Notes under the pieces: generated by a model | Seen by the model: only the letters and a program-made list of their open reading frames with translations | What the model was told of the DNA's origin: nothing | Databases searched by the model: none | Made by a program: the position numbers and the translations under genes | Shown: piece after piece, positions 34,261 through 45,530 of the stretch | Layout of the letters: each line of letters opens with the position of its first letter | Numbering within the stretch: the first letter of the stretch is position 1 | Source of the DNA: Streptosporangium canum | Lineage (GTDB): Bacteria > Actinomycetota > Actinomycetes > Streptosporangiales > Streptosporangiaceae | DNA: 64,000 nt | Reading direction: 5' to 3' | NCBI RefSeq assembly: GCF_900113865.1 | Contig: NZ_FOQY01000001.1 | Coordinates: forward strand, 194,877 to 258,876

Positions 34261-37200
34261 ATGCGGATCATGCTCACCGTGCTCAGCGAGCACGCCGACC
34301 GCGATGTCGTGGTCGAGGGCGACGAGACGACCACGGTGGCGCGGCTCGCCGAGTCGCTGGCCGGGCAGGGCGGCGAGCGTCCGACCAACGTGGTCCGGCT
34401 GACCCGCAGCAAGGCGCCCTACGGGCTGGACCACGACTCCCCCGGCGCCGAACCCCCGACGCTCTGGCGGGACGGCCGGCCCCTCGACCCCGCCGCCCCC
34501 GCGCTCGGCCTGCTCCGCGACGGCGACCTCGTCACCCTCGACCGCGACCTGGCCGGCGCGACGGTGGCCGAGGAGCCCGGCGGCATCGTGGAGATCCGGG
34601 TGATCGGCGGGCCCGCCGCCGGGTCCGTGCACCGCCTCGGCCTGGGCGTCCACATCGTCGGATCCGCCCCCGCCTGCACGGTGGCCGTCTCCGACCCGGG
34701 GCTGGCCGCCGAGGCCGCCGTGGTCAGGCTCACCCCCGACGCCATCACCGTGGAACCCGGGGCGGGAGCCGTTCCGCTGCTGGACCACGAGCCCCTCGAC
34801 GGCGCGACGCCGTGGCCCGAGCACGCCCTGCTGACCTGCGGCTCGACCGTGCTGACCCTCAAGGCGGTGGAGCCCCCCGACGCCCACCTGGACGCCCAGC
34901 CCGACGGGGGCCTCGCCTACAACCGTCCGCCCCGGCTCCGTCCCCGGACCGGCGAGCGGCGGTTCGAGGTCCCGACGGAGCCGAAACGCGCCGAGACCAT
35001 GCGGCTGCAACTGCTGACCGCCTTCCTGCCCGCCGGGCTGGGACTGGCCATGGCCTTGGCGTTCAAGATGTGGTATTTCCTGCTGTTCGCGCTGTTGACC
35101 CCGCTGATCATGATCGGCCAGTGGTGGAGCGACCGGCGGCACGGCCGCAAGCAGTACCGCCAGCGGGTCAAGCAGTACAAGGAGCGGATGAAGGCCTTCG
35201 AGGCCGCCGTGGAGGAGGCCCGCGCCGCCGACGAGGCCGAGCGCCGGGCCGCCGCGCCCGACCCCGCGGAGGTGCTGCTCACCGCGACCGGCCCCCGGCG
35301 GCGGCTCTGGGAGCGCCGCGACCACGACCCCGACGCGCTCCGCCTCCGGGTCGGCCTCGCCGACCTCCCCGCCGGCCTGGAGTTCGCCGCCGAACGCTCC
35401 GCCCCGCTCGACTCCCCGCTGCCCGCCCCTCCCACCTGTCACGCGGTGCCGGTGGCGCTGGTCATGCGCCGGCTGGGCGTCGCCGGCCTGACCGGGCCGC
35501 GGCGGCCCGCGGCCGGACTGGCCCGCTGGCTGGTCGGCCAGGCCGCCGCCCTGCACAGCCCGCGCGACCTGGCGATCGTGGTGCTCTCCGCGCACGGTGA
35601 CGGGGGCGAGCGGTGGAACTGGGTGCGCTGGCTGCCGCACTGCGCCCCGCACGGCGGCGAGGACTGCGTGGCACTGGTCGGCGCCGACCCGGAGGCCGCG
35701 GCCCGCCGCGTGAGCGAGCTGACCACGCTGATCGACGAGCGTCTCGGCGAGGAGGAGAGCCCGTCGATCAAGCTCGGCCGCGTCCCGTCCGGCTGGGGCG
35801 ACCTCGGCGGCGGCCCGGGGACGCCGGAGGCCGCCCCGGTCTACGACGAGCGCCCCTACGACGTGCTGGTCGTCCTGGACGGCGCCCAGGTCCTGCGCGC
35901 GCTGCCCGGCATGCCGCAGGTGCTCCGCCAGGGCCCCCGGGCGGGTGTCTACACCCTGGCCATCGACGACGACCAGCGGCTGCTGCCCGAGGAGTGCGCC
36001 ACCGTCGCCGCCGTGACCGCGGACGGCCTGGTACGGCTGCGCGGCGGCGGCCTGGACGACCTCGGCGACATCCTGGCCGACCAGGTCTCGGCCTCCTGGT
36101 GCGACCGGCTCGGCCGTTCCCTGGCCCCGATCCGCGACGTCAGCCGCGACGACGCGAGCCTGGCGCTGCCCGGCTCCGCGCGGCTGCTGGACCTGCTGGC
36201 GCTGCCCTCGGTGTCGGGCACGGCCCTGGCCGGCCGGTGGGGCCGGACCACCGAGGCCGTGATCGGGGTCGGCCCCGACGGGCCGTTCTCCGTCGACCTG
36301 CGCGTGGACGGGCCGCACGCGCTCATCGCGGGCACCACGGGCGCGGGCAAGTCCGAGCTGCTGCAGACCCTGATCTGCTCGCTCGCGGTGGCCAACCGGC
36401 CCGACGAGATGACGTTCGTGCTGATCGACTACAAGGGCGGGGCCGCCTTCAAGGAGTGCGTACGGCTCCCGCACACGGTCGGCATGGTCAGCGACCTGGA
36501 CGGCCACCTGACCCAGCGGGCCCTGGCGTCCCTGGCCGCCGAGATCCGCCGCCGGGAACGGCTGCTGCTGGCCGCCGGGGCGAAGGACATCGAGGACTAC
36601 CACGAGCTCCGCGACGCGCAGGCGGCCCGCGCCTCCCGCGACCTGCTCGTCGCCGGAGGCAGGACGCCGGCCAGGCCGCTGCGCGGGCGCACCGGCCCGC
36701 CGGCCGCGCTGCCCCGGCTCGTGCTGGTCATCGACGAGTTCGCGGCCATGGTCAGCGAGCTGCCCGACTTCATGACCGGGCTGGTCGACATCGCCAGGCG
36801 GGGCCGCTCGCTCGGCATCCACCTCATCCTGGCCACCCAGCGGCCCGGCGGCGTGGTCACCGCCGACATCCAGGCCAACACCTCGCTTCGGATCGCGCTA
36901 CGGGTGACGGAGGCCTCCGAGTCCGCCGACGTCATCGACCGGGCGGACGCCGCGCACATCCCCAAGTCCGCCCCCGGCCGCTGCTACGTCAAGTCGGGCG
37001 CGGGCGCGGCGGCGGCCGTGCAGACGGCCAGGATCGGCGGCCGGAGCCCCGGCGGATCCACCGAGGTGCGGGCGCGGGTGACGGAGGTCGGCTGGCAGGC
37101 CCTGGGGCAGCCGCTGTCCGCGCCCGAGGCGGCCGTCGAGGGCTCACCGGTCACCGACCTGTCCATACTCGCCGACGCCCTGGTCGACGCCGCCCGCATC

Positions 37201-38847
37201 GCGGGCGTGCCGCGGCAGCCCAGCCCCTGGCTCGCACCGCTCGGCGACCTCGTGGTCGCCCCCGGGCTCTCCGACCCCTCCGGCGGCGCGCCGCCGTACC
37301 GGGCCGGGATCGAGGAGGTGCCGCCGCTGGTGTTCGGGGTGACGGACCTGCCGTGGGCGCAGGACCGGCGGGCGCTGGCCCTGGACCTCGCGCACGGGGG
37401 GCACCTGCTGCTGGCGGGCGCCTCGCGGAGCGGGCGCTCCACCGCGCTGCGCACCCTGGCGGGGGCGATCGCGGCGGGGGCCTCCCCGCAGGACGTGCAC
37501 GTGCACGCGATCGACTGCGGCTCGGGGGCGCTGCTGCCGCTGATGGCGCTGCCGCACTGCGGGGCGGTGGTGACCCGCGACCAGCTCGACCGGGTGGAGC
37601 GGCTGCTCACCCGGCTGCGCGCGGAGGTCGGGCGGCGCCAGCAGCTTCTCGCCGAGGCCGGATACGCGTCGCTGGCCGAGCTGCGCGCCGTCGCCGGAAC
37701 GGAGCGGCTGCCCTGGCTGGTGCTGATGCTCGACCGCTGGGAGGGGTTCGTCGCCGCGTTCGAGGGCTACGACTACGGACGGCTGATCGAATCGGTGATG
37801 CAACTGCTCCGGGAGGGTCCGGCGGTCGGGCTGCGCGCCGTGGTGACCGGCGACCGGTCGGCGCTGATCGGGCAGATCTCCACGGTCTTCGACGACCGGC
37901 TGATCCTGCGGCTGGCCGACTCGGCCGACTACGGCCTGGCCGGGCTGCCCGTCAAGGACCTGCCGGCCACGCTCGCCCCCGGCCGCGCCCTGGCCACCGG
38001 CGAGAACGGCATCGCGGAGAGCCAGATCGCCCTGCTCTGCGACGACCCCTCCGGGCCGGCCCAGGTCGGCGCGTTGCAGGCGCTGGCCCGCGCGGTGCCC
38101 GCCCGCTTCGCCGGGAGCGCGGCGCGGACGGAGCCCGGCGGATGGCATTGGGACTGCGAGCCGCCCCTGCGGGTGGACGCGCTGCCCATGCGGATCACCG
38201 CGGCACAGGTCCTGGATCTGGCGCCGTCCTTCGATCCCCCCTCGCCCCTGTGGGCGCTGCTCGGCGCCGGAGGCGACTCGCTGGCCCCGCTCGGCGTCGA
38301 CCTGCTGGCCCACGGGCCCGGCGCGCTCATCGCGGGCCCGTCCAGGTCCGGCCGCTCCTCGGCCCTGCTGACCGCCGCCCGCTCCCTGCTGGCGCGGGGC
38401 ACTCCGGTGGTCCTGGTCACCCCCCGGCGCAGCCCGCTCAGCACGCTGGTGGACGCTCCGGGGGTGCTGGCCGTGCTCGGTGCGGACGGCGATCCGACCG
38501 AGGCCGTGGCGGGGCAGGAGCGCTACGTGGTGATCGTCGACGACGCGGAGCTGATCTCCGCCGACAGCCCCCTCGGCGCCGCCCTGGAACAGGTCCTGCG
38601 GACCGGCCGCGACGGCGAGCACGGCCTGATCGCCGGCGGTACCACCGGCGACCTGACGACCGCCTACCGCGGCTTCGTCGCCGAGGCCCGCAAGTCCCGC
38701 ACGGGACTGCTGCTGTCGGTCCAGAGCCCCGCCGACGGCGACCTCTTCACGATCCGGCTGCCCCGCGGCGCGGTCGGCGGCCCGCCCGGCCGGGGACTGC
38801 TGGTCACCCTGGGGTCGGTGACCCCCATCCAGGCCGCCGTCACATGA
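34261..38847 (+). CDS. eccC: EccC-like type VII secretion FtsK/SpoIIIE ATPase
   Basis: A 1528-residue protein (start ATG 34261, MRIMLTVLSEHADRDV, after GAGGAGAGC). Order: N-terminal ubiquitin-like/FHA-like region with IVEIRVIGGPAAGSVHRLG, two TM helices at about 250-288, then three FtsK/SpoIIIE modules. Module 1 has an intact Walker A GTTGAGKSELLQ (about 690) and VLVIDEFAAMVSELP. Modules 2 (GASRSGRSTALR, about 1050) and 3 (GPSRSGRSSALL, about 1356) have Arg where Walker A Lys is expected. It drives WXG100 substrate export. No eccB, eccD, eccE or mycosin gene is nearby. Confidence 0.93.
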   Translation: MRIMLTVLSEHADRDVVVEGDETTTVARLAESLAGQGGERPTNVVRLTRSKAPYGLDHDSPGAEPPTLWRDGRPLDPAAPALGLLRDGDLVTLDRDLAGATVAEEPGGIVEIRVIGGPAAGSVHRLGLGVHIVGSAPACTVAVSDPGLAAEAAVVRLTPDAITVEPGAGAVPLLDHEPLDGATPWPEHALLTCGSTVLTLKAVEPPDAHLDAQPDGGLAYNRPPRLRPRTGERRFEVPTEPKRAETMRLQLLTAFLPAGLGLAMALAFKMWYFLLFALLTPLIMIGQWWSDRRHGRKQYRQRVKQYKERMKAFEAAVEEARAADEAERRAAAPDPAEVLLTATGPRRRLWERRDHDPDALRLRVGLADLPAGLEFAAERSAPLDSPLPAPPTCHAVPVALVMRRLGVAGLTGPRRPAAGLARWLVGQAAALHSPRDLAIVVLSAHGDGGERWNWVRWLPHCAPHGGEDCVALVGADPEAAARRVSELTTLIDERLGEEESPSIKLGRVPSGWGDLGGGPGTPEAAPVYDERPYDVLVVLDGAQVLRALPGMPQVLRQGPRAGVYTLAIDDDQRLLPEECATVAAVTADGLVRLRGGGLDDLGDILADQVSASWCDRLGRSLAPIRDVSRDDASLALPGSARLLDLLALPSVSGTALAGRWGRTTEAVIGVGPDGPFSVDLRVDGPHALIAGTTGAGKSELLQTLICSLAVANRPDEMTFVLIDYKGGAAFKECVRLPHTVGMVSDLDGHLTQRALASLAAEIRRRERLLLAAGAKDIEDYHELRDAQAARASRDLLVAGGRTPARPLRGRTGPPAALPRLVLVIDEFAAMVSELPDFMTGLVDIARRGRSLGIHLILATQRPGGVVTADIQANTSLRIALRVTEASESADVIDRADAAHIPKSAPGRCYVKSGAGAAAAVQTARIGGRSPGGSTEVRARVTEVGWQALGQPLSAPEAAVEGSPVTDLSILADALVDAARIAGVPRQPSPWLAPLGDLVVAPGLSDPSGGAPPYRAGIEEVPPLVFGVTDLPWAQDRRALALDLAHGGHLLLAGASRSGRSTALRTLAGAIAAGASPQDVHVHAIDCGSGALLPLMALPHCGAVVTRDQLDRVERLLTRLRAEVGRRQQLLAEAGYASLAELRAVAGTERLPWLVLMLDRWEGFVAAFEGYDYGRLIESVMQLLREGPAVGLRAVVTGDRSALIGQISTVFDDRLILRLADSADYGLAGLPVKDLPATLAPGRALATGENGIAESQIALLCDDPSGPAQVGALQALARAVPARFAGSAARTEPGGWHWDCEPPLRVDALPMRITAAQVLDLAPSFDPPSPLWALLGAGGDSLAPLGVDLLAHGPGALIAGPSRSGRSSALLTAARSLLARGTPVVLVTPRRSPLSTLVDAPGVLAVLGADGDPTEAVAGQERYVVIVDDAELISADSPLGAALEQVLRTGRDGEHGLIAGGTTGDLTTAYRGFVAEARKSRTGLLLSVQSPADGDLFTIRLPRGAVGGPPGRGLLVTLGSVTPIQAAVT

Positions 38848-38880
38848 CGGGTCTCCATGTGACGGGTCCCCATATGGAGA

Positions 38881-38911
38881 AACGCCCCGGCCCGTGGCGG
38901 GCGGGGGCGTT
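38881..38911. terminator. candidate terminator between eccC and the WXG100 gene
   Basis: Between the convergent genes, arms AACGCCCC and GGGGCGTT with a GC-rich interior form a strong hairpin usable by both transcripts. Confidence 0.5.
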
Positions 38912-38923
38912 CCGGTGGTCCGG

Positions 38924-39196
38924 CTAACGCGTGGCGGACTCGATGTTGCCGCGATAGGTGTTGATGACCCGGGAAGCCTCCGCGAGTTCTTCGGACATAC
39001 GCTGGAAGGCCGCGCGGTAGTTCTGCCAGGCCTCGGTGAAACGCTGTGCGCCGGGGCCGGTCCAGGCGGTGCCGACCTTTCCGGCCTCCCGGTCGAGGGC
39101 GGCCATCGTGGCCCTCACCTGGTCCGCCTGCTGGGTGAACTGGGTGGCCATCTGCTGCATTTCCGCGGGATTGCCGCCGAGCAAGTTCTGGCTCAT
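38924..39196 (-). CDS. WXG100 family protein (ESX-type secreted helical protein)
   Basis: A 90-residue helix-turn-helix protein starting MSQNLLGGNPAEMQQMATQF, with the WxG turn in AWTGPGAQRFTEAWQNY. Length and helical pattern fit EsxA/EsxB-like proteins. The strict C-terminal YxxxD/E export signal is not seen: Tyr in NTYRGNIE is followed by Glu at +5. It lies convergent to the eccC-like gene and is a single copy here rather than the usual pair, so it may homodimerise or pair with a distant partner. Confidence 0.9.
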   Translation of the reverse strand: MSQNLLGGNPAEMQQMATQFTQQADQVRATMAALDREAGKVGTAWTGPGAQRFTEAWQNYRAAFQRMSEELAEASRVINTYRGNIESATR

Positions 39197-39368
39197 GCCA
39201 GTCTCCTTCGGGATCGGTGTCGGGGGGCTCACCAAACGAAATCACGATAGGCGAGTGGATCATAGTGATACCGGCATTATGCCGAGCGGCTATGGACCTT
39301 CCCGGGCACTCGGACGAGCTAACGTTCCTTTCCATCTTGATTTTTCGCCGGTTAAGGAGTTAAGGGCG

Positions 39369-40091
39369 ATGCGTGAGATTGTGGTGACGGGCGGAGGCAC
39401 CGGGATCGGGGCCGCCGTCGCGGCGGCGTTCGCCGCGCACGGGGACCGGGTGACCATCACCGGGCGGCGGGAGCAGGTGCTCAAGGAGACCGCCGGCAGG
39501 CTGGGCGTGTCCCATGTGGCGTTCAACGCGGCCAACCCGGTCGCGGTGGGCGAGGCCCTGGAACGGCTGCCGGACCGGGTGGACGTGCTCGTCAACAACG
39601 CGGGCGGCAACACCAACCTGGACCGCGCACCGGACGGCGACGACCTGATGGACGTGGCCGAGAGCTGGTGGGCCAACCTCAACGCCAACCTGATGTCGGC
39701 CGTGCTGGTCACGAGCGCGCTGACCCCCCGGCTGGCCGACGGCGGCCGGATCGTCACGATCGGCTCGATCGCGGCCCGGGGCACCGGCTCCGGCTCGTAC
39801 GGCGCCGCCAAGGCCGCGGTGGAGGCGTGGACCGCCGACCTGGCCGCCGAGCTCGGCCCGCGCGGCGTCACCGCCAACGTGGTCTCCCCCGGACTGGTCG
39901 TGGACACCGAGTTCTTCCGCGGCCGCCTCACCGAGGAGGGGGTGCGGCGCCGCGTGGAGAGCACCAGGAACGGGCGCCCCGGCGCGCCCGACGACGTCGC
40001 GGCCACGGTGAGATTCCTGGCCTCCCCCGAGGCCCGGCACATCACCGGTCAGGTCGTCCATGTGAACGGCGGCGCGTACCTCGGCAGGTAG
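39369..40091 (+). CDS. SDR family oxidoreductase
   Basis: A 240-residue short-chain dehydrogenase. The NAD(P) motif is TGGGTGIGAAV near the start (ATG 39369 after TAAGGAG), the structural NNAG motif is LVNNAGGNT, the catalytic Ser is in TIGSIAARG and the Tyr/Lys pair in SYGAAKAAV. Cytoplasmic; the substrate cannot be read from sequence. Arg residues in the first loop (ITGRREQ) suggest NADP preference. Confidence 0.92.
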   Translation: MREIVVTGGGTGIGAAVAAAFAAHGDRVTITGRREQVLKETAGRLGVSHVAFNAANPVAVGEALERLPDRVDVLVNNAGGNTNLDRAPDGDDLMDVAESWWANLNANLMSAVLVTSALTPRLADGGRIVTIGSIAARGTGSGSYGAAKAAVEAWTADLAAELGPRGVTANVVSPGLVVDTEFFRGRLTEEGVRRRVESTRNGRPGAPDDVAATVRFLASPEARHITGQVVHVNGGAYLGR

Positions 40092-40184
40092 GACCCGCCG
40101 GGCCCTTTCGATCAGGAGGCGCTTACACTCCCTTGGAGGCCCGCCAGCCCCTTGTTCGCATATGTACGGAAGGGAACGACGTCG

Positions 40185-41930
<1,746 letters not shown>

Positions 41931-42074
41931 CTCCCACGCCGCGGACCCCGGGCCGCGATCCACGGCATACCGGCGATCTCGCTGCGACACGTGGCCCGGG
42001 ACGGGATACGGTCAAGAGGTAGGGAACTCTGACGTCCACTCATTCGTCTTTCAGGACGAAGGAGGCTTTCTGCC

Positions 42075-43433
42075 GTGATCACCACAAAATCCGCGCCAGG
42101 TCGTTTCGGTGCCGCGATCGTCGCGCTACTCGCCGGGCTGCTGGCCATCTTCATGATCGCGCCGGCGGCGAACGCCGCGGCGCCCGACCCCAGCACGATC
42201 TCCGCGGGACTGAAGGACGGAGATCACTTCTACGTCGATCCGGCCGCGGGGATCCCCACCGACGCGGCCGACGCCATGCGCGGCGCCGTCGAGCAGACCT
42301 CCTCGGTCTATGTGGGGCTGCTGCCCAAGGGCTCGATCACCAGTCAGTCCCAGGCGAGGACCCTGCTGACCTCGGTCCGCAAGGACATCGGCGGCAAGTC
42401 CACCGTCCTGCTGATGAGCGGCAACGAACCGTTCGGTGTCTCCAACATCAAGGGCATCGACGTCGACGAGCTGCTGGGCCGCGCCAAGACGGCCACCAGC
42501 CCGACGGACAACGTGATCAACTTCGTCAAGCTGGCCGATGACGCGGCGTCCGGCGCGGGTGTCGGCTCCAGCTCCAGCTCGTCCGGCTCCTCCGGCGGTT
42601 CCAGCCTGGGCGTGCTGGTCGGCATCCTGGTGCTGGCCCTGGCCGGTGGCGCGGGCATCTTCTTCTACTCCCGCAAGAAGAAGCAGCAGCGCGAGGCCCG
42701 CGAGGCCGCCGAGCTGGCCGCGGTCAAGCAGACCGTGGACGAGGACGTCACCAAGTTCGGCGAGGAGATCACCGACCTCGACACCGACGTCAAGCTGCTC
42801 GGCGACGGCGCCGACCACCAGCAGGACTGGCAGCGCGCGCTCGACTCCTACGAGCGGGCCAAGCTGGAGCTCTCGGCGGTCAGCCGCCCCGACGAGCTCC
42901 GCGGCGTGACCACCGCGCTGGAGGAGGGCCGCTACGCCCTCGCCTGTGTGAAGGCGCGGGTGAACAACCAGCCGCTCCCCGAGCGGCGCTCGCCCTGCTT
43001 CTTCAACCCGCAGCACGGCCCTTCGTTCCGTGACGTCCGCTGGGCGCCGCCCGGTGGCGCGGTGCGCGAGGTGCCCGCCTGCGCGGCCGACGCGGAGGCG
43101 ATCGAGCGCGGCTTCGAGCCGCAGACGCGCGAGGTCATGGTCAACGGCCAGCGCCGCCCCTACTACGACGCGGGCCCGGCCTACCAGCCCTACGCCTACG
43201 GCTACTACGGCGGTTTCGGCGACGTCATGACCGGCATGCTCGTCGGCACGATGCTCGGCAGCATGATGGGCGGCGGCTGGGGCATGGGCGGCTACGGCGC
43301 CGGCTACGCGGACGGCGCGGCCGAGAGCGGCGGTGACTTCGGCGGCGGAGGCGACTTCGGCGGCGGGGGCTGGGGCGACTTCGGCGGCGGAGGCGACTTC
43401 GGCGGTGGTGACTTCGGCGGCGGCGACTGGTAG
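42075..43433 (+). CDS. uncharacterised membrane protein with shared 80-residue domain and Gly-rich tail
   Basis: A 452-residue protein. A signal peptide or TM (about 10-36, ending in NAAA) is followed by an extracytoplasmic domain of about 130 residues that loosely recalls TPM proteins, a Ser/Gly linker, a TM at about 177-197, a basic stop-transfer (YSRKKKQQREAR), then a cytoplasmic helical domain at about 217-296 (GEEITDLDTDVK, QDWQRALDSYERAKLELS). A Cys/aromatic region (RSPCFFNPQHGPSF, PYYDAGPAYQPY) and a tail of GGGDFGG repeats end the protein. The helical domain recurs in the pentapeptide protein at 45793. Confidence 0.75.
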   Translation: MITTKSAPGRFGAAIVALLAGLLAIFMIAPAANAAAPDPSTISAGLKDGDHFYVDPAAGIPTDAADAMRGAVEQTSSVYVGLLPKGSITSQSQARTLLTSVRKDIGGKSTVLLMSGNEPFGVSNIKGIDVDELLGRAKTATSPTDNVINFVKLADDAASGAGVGSSSSSSGSSGGSSLGVLVGILVLALAGGAGIFFYSRKKKQQREAREAAELAAVKQTVDEDVTKFGEEITDLDTDVKLLGDGADHQQDWQRALDSYERAKLELSAVSRPDELRGVTTALEEGRYALACVKARVNNQPLPERRSPCFFNPQHGPSFRDVRWAPPGGAVREVPACAADAEAIERGFEPQTREVMVNGQRRPYYDAGPAYQPYAYGYYGGFGDVMTGMLVGTMLGSMMGGGWGMGGYGAGYADGAAESGGDFGGGGDFGGGGWGDFGGGGDFGGGDFGGGDW

Positions 43434-43451
43434 TCACCGCTGACAGCCGAT

Positions 43452-43485
43452 ACGGGCGCGTTCCCCTGGAGGGGAGCGCGCCCGT
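43452..43485. terminator. strong bidirectional hairpin terminator
   Basis: Arms ACGGGCGCGTTCCCC and GGGGAGCGCGCCCGT (one G-T wobble, 4-base loop) lie between the convergent membrane-protein and ROK genes. Confidence 0.7.
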
Positions 43486-43527
43486 CGTCATGTGAGGCCC
43501 CGCCGGCGCGTGCCCGTGTGGTTCGGG

Positions 43528-44733
43528 TCAGGAGACGCGCGGCAGACGGCCCGAATCCACCGAGTCGAGCACCCGCGCGGCGCCGCCCAGCGCCGCCGCG
43601 CCGTACCCCAGCGTGGAGGCCACGACCTGGCATCCTCCGGCGTCCGGCGCGATCGTGCGCCCGCGCAGCTCGGCCTCCACCGCGGGGAGCAGCCAGGGCG
43701 CGAGCGGCACGTAGTAGCCGCCCAGGATGACCACCTCGGGGTTGAGCAGGTTGGCGATCATCGCCACTCCCTTGCCCAGGTTGTGCCCCACCGTGGCGAG
43801 GGTGGAGAGCGTGCGGGAGTCGGCCGCGCGGGCCAGCCGCACCACCTCGTCCAGCTCGATCTCCACCTCCGCCGGCGAGAGGGCGGGGTGCTCCAGTACG
43901 GCGCCGATCCCCGCGACGGCCTCCAGGCAGCCCAGGCGGCCGCAGCGGCACTCGGCGCCGAGCGGATCGAGTTGGATGTGCCCGATCTCCCCGACATACC
44001 CCTGACCGCCGCGGCGCAGGCGCCCGTCGAGGACGACCCCGGCGCCCACGCCGATCTCACCGGTGAGGTAGACCAGGTTGGCCGTCCCCGCCCGTGGGCC
44101 GAAGCGGTGCTCGGCCAGGGCCGCGAGGTTGGCGTCGTTGTCCACCCGCACGGGGAAGCCCGGGTCACGGAGGGCCTTGGTGAGGTCGCCGCACACGTCG
44201 GCGTCGCGCCAGCCGAGGTTGGGCGCGACGCGCACGGTGCCGTCGGCGCCGACCAGGCCGGGCACGCCCACGGCCAGGCCGAGGACCTGCCGTTCCTCCC
44301 TGGCCATCCGGTTCACCACGCGGCGGACGATCGCCGCGACGGCGGCCACGGCCTGGGCCGCCGTGGTGGTCGCACCGGGGAAGGATCGCCGCCACGACAG
44401 CAGCCTCTCCCCCGACAGGTCCACCGCGACGGCGATGACGTGGTCGACGTTGATCTCGACGCCGATCGCGGCGTACGGCGAGCCGTCGAGCACGAGCATC
44501 GTGGCCGGACGGCCGACCCGGTTCTCGGTCAGCCCCGTCTCCCGGACCAGGCGGCGGTCGATCAGGTCGGCGACCAGGCTCGACACCGTCGCCTTGTTGA
44601 GGCCGGTGGAGAGCGCGATGTCCGCCCGCGAGCAGGGCGCGTGCTCGCGCACGGACCTCAGCACGACGGCGAGGTTGGTGGCCCGGACGTCGGCGAAGTC
44701 CGCCGGCTGCGGGTCCGTCGTAGATGTGATCAA
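43528..44733 (-). CDS. ROK family transcriptional regulator
   Basis: A 401-residue ROK repressor. An N-terminal winged helix-turn-helix (ADIALSTGLNKATVSSLVAD) precedes a sugar-kinase-like ROK domain with ECRCGRLGCLE as the zinc/sugar motif and GEIGVGAGVVLDGR. Such regulators usually sense a sugar and control its ABC transporter. The divergent side carries a palindromic operator candidate and only a broken lipoprotein start, so the expected sugar-uptake genes appear to be missing. Confidence 0.93.
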   Translation of the reverse strand: MITSTTDPQPADFADVRATNLAVVLRSVREHAPCSRADIALSTGLNKATVSSLVADLIDRRLVRETGLTENRVGRPATMLVLDGSPYAAIGVEINVDHVIAVAVDLSGERLLSWRRSFPGATTTAAQAVAAVAAIVRRVVNRMAREERQVLGLAVGVPGLVGADGTVRVAPNLGWRDADVCGDLTKALRDPGFPVRVDNDANLAALAEHRFGPRAGTANLVYLTGEIGVGAGVVLDGRLRRGGQGYVGEIGHIQLDPLGAECRCGRLGCLEAVAGIGAVLEHPALSPAEVEIELDEVVRLARAADSRTLSTLATVGHNLGKGVAMIANLLNPEVVILGGYYVPLAPWLLPAVEAELRGRTIAPDAGGCQVVASTLGYGAAALGGAARVLDSVDSGRLPRVS

Positions 44734-44851
44734 GGTCAGTCCCGTTTCCGCTCGGCCAGGCCGGTCCCCTCATGCCCCATCGTTCACCGGTCTGTGGCCG
44801 CTGCTCGCCGGTCCGCGGTCGGCGGCCCCTGTGGCGAAGGTCACCCTGAAC

Positions 44852-44878
44852 TAGTTTGTTTGGCCAACGGACTAACTA
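44852..44878. promoter_or_regulatory. palindromic operator candidate of the ROK regulator
   Basis: A 27-base imperfect palindrome with arms TAGTTTGTTTGG and CGGACTAACTA around a central GGCCAAC lies 119 bases upstream of the ROK start. A/T-rich palindromes with TTAGT-like half-sites are typical of ROK operators. Confidence 0.5.
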
Positions 44879-44970
44879 ATTCTACCTCGGAGCCATCCTC
44901 CACCGACGTCCTCGATCCGACCGGCACCAACGAAGGGAGCGCGCCGTGACATCTCTCCCCCCAAGGCGCG

Positions 44971-45156
44971 ATGACCAGCCGCCGCGGATTCCTCGGCCTG
45001 GTGGGGCTCAGTGCCGCAGCGGTCGTCGGCGGCCTGCTCGGCGGGTGCGCCGCCCCGAGCGGGCCCGAGAGGAGAGCTCCCCGCAGAACGGGGCGGTCCC
45101 TCCGCGATCGCGCTCAGGCGCTGAGGGCCCGCGCGACCGTAAGGCTGTCCTCGTAG
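44971..45156 (+). pseudogene. remnant of an exported lipoprotein gene (probable sugar-binding protein)
   Basis: The frame starting at 44971 encodes a twin-arginine-like leader and lipobox (TSRRGFLGLVGLSAAAVVGG followed by LLGGCAAP), as at the N-terminus of an ABC sugar-binding lipoprotein. After about 35 residues the sequence becomes Arg-rich and out of family and runs antisense into the convergent NTF2-like gene. The better ribosome-binding site (AAGGGAG) precedes a GTG at 44946 in a different frame; a run of six C just after it could mark a frameshift. I read this as a decayed 5' fragment. Confidence 0.5.
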
Positions 45157-45530
45157 ATGTGGTAGCGGGTGACGAGCCCGTCCTCGACGGTGAGGTGCAG
45201 CGCGAACGGCGAGGTGTAGGCGGTGCCGCCGTCCCGCACTGTCTGCACGATCTCCCCGAGCACGACGGCGTGCGCCCCGTCGATCAGGATCCGCGTCACC
45301 GATGTGCCGTTCAGCTCGGGCACGTGATGGGCCTCCAGCGACCGGAAATGGTCGGCCACATCGGCCCGGCTGGACCGGGGCCGGATCCACGGCACCGCCG
45401 GATGCCCCTCGGCGGGCCAGTTGAGCTGCCAGTCGATCGGCTCGGCGAACAACTCCGCCAGCCGGTCGTGATCGCCTTCGGCAATCCGGCGCAGCAATTC
45501 TTCCACGGTGTCACGAGTGTCGTTACTCAT
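45114..45530 (-). CDS. nuclear transport factor 2 / SnoaL-like protein
   Basis: A 138-residue cone-shaped NTF2-like protein: N-terminal helices (VEELLRRIAEGDHDRLAELF), a WQLNWPAEGHPAVPW segment, and strands VVLGEIVQTV and RYHIYEDSLTVARAL typical of SnoaL-like small-molecule binding proteins. Substrate unknown. It is a single gene whose stop overlaps the lipoprotein remnant. Confidence 0.85.
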   Translation of the reverse strand: MSNDTRDTVEELLRRIAEGDHDRLAELFAEPIDWQLNWPAEGHPAVPWIRPRSSRADVADHFRSLEAHHVPELNGTSVTRILIDGAHAVVLGEIVQTVRDGGTAYTSPFALHLTVEDGLVTRYHIYEDSLTVARALSA

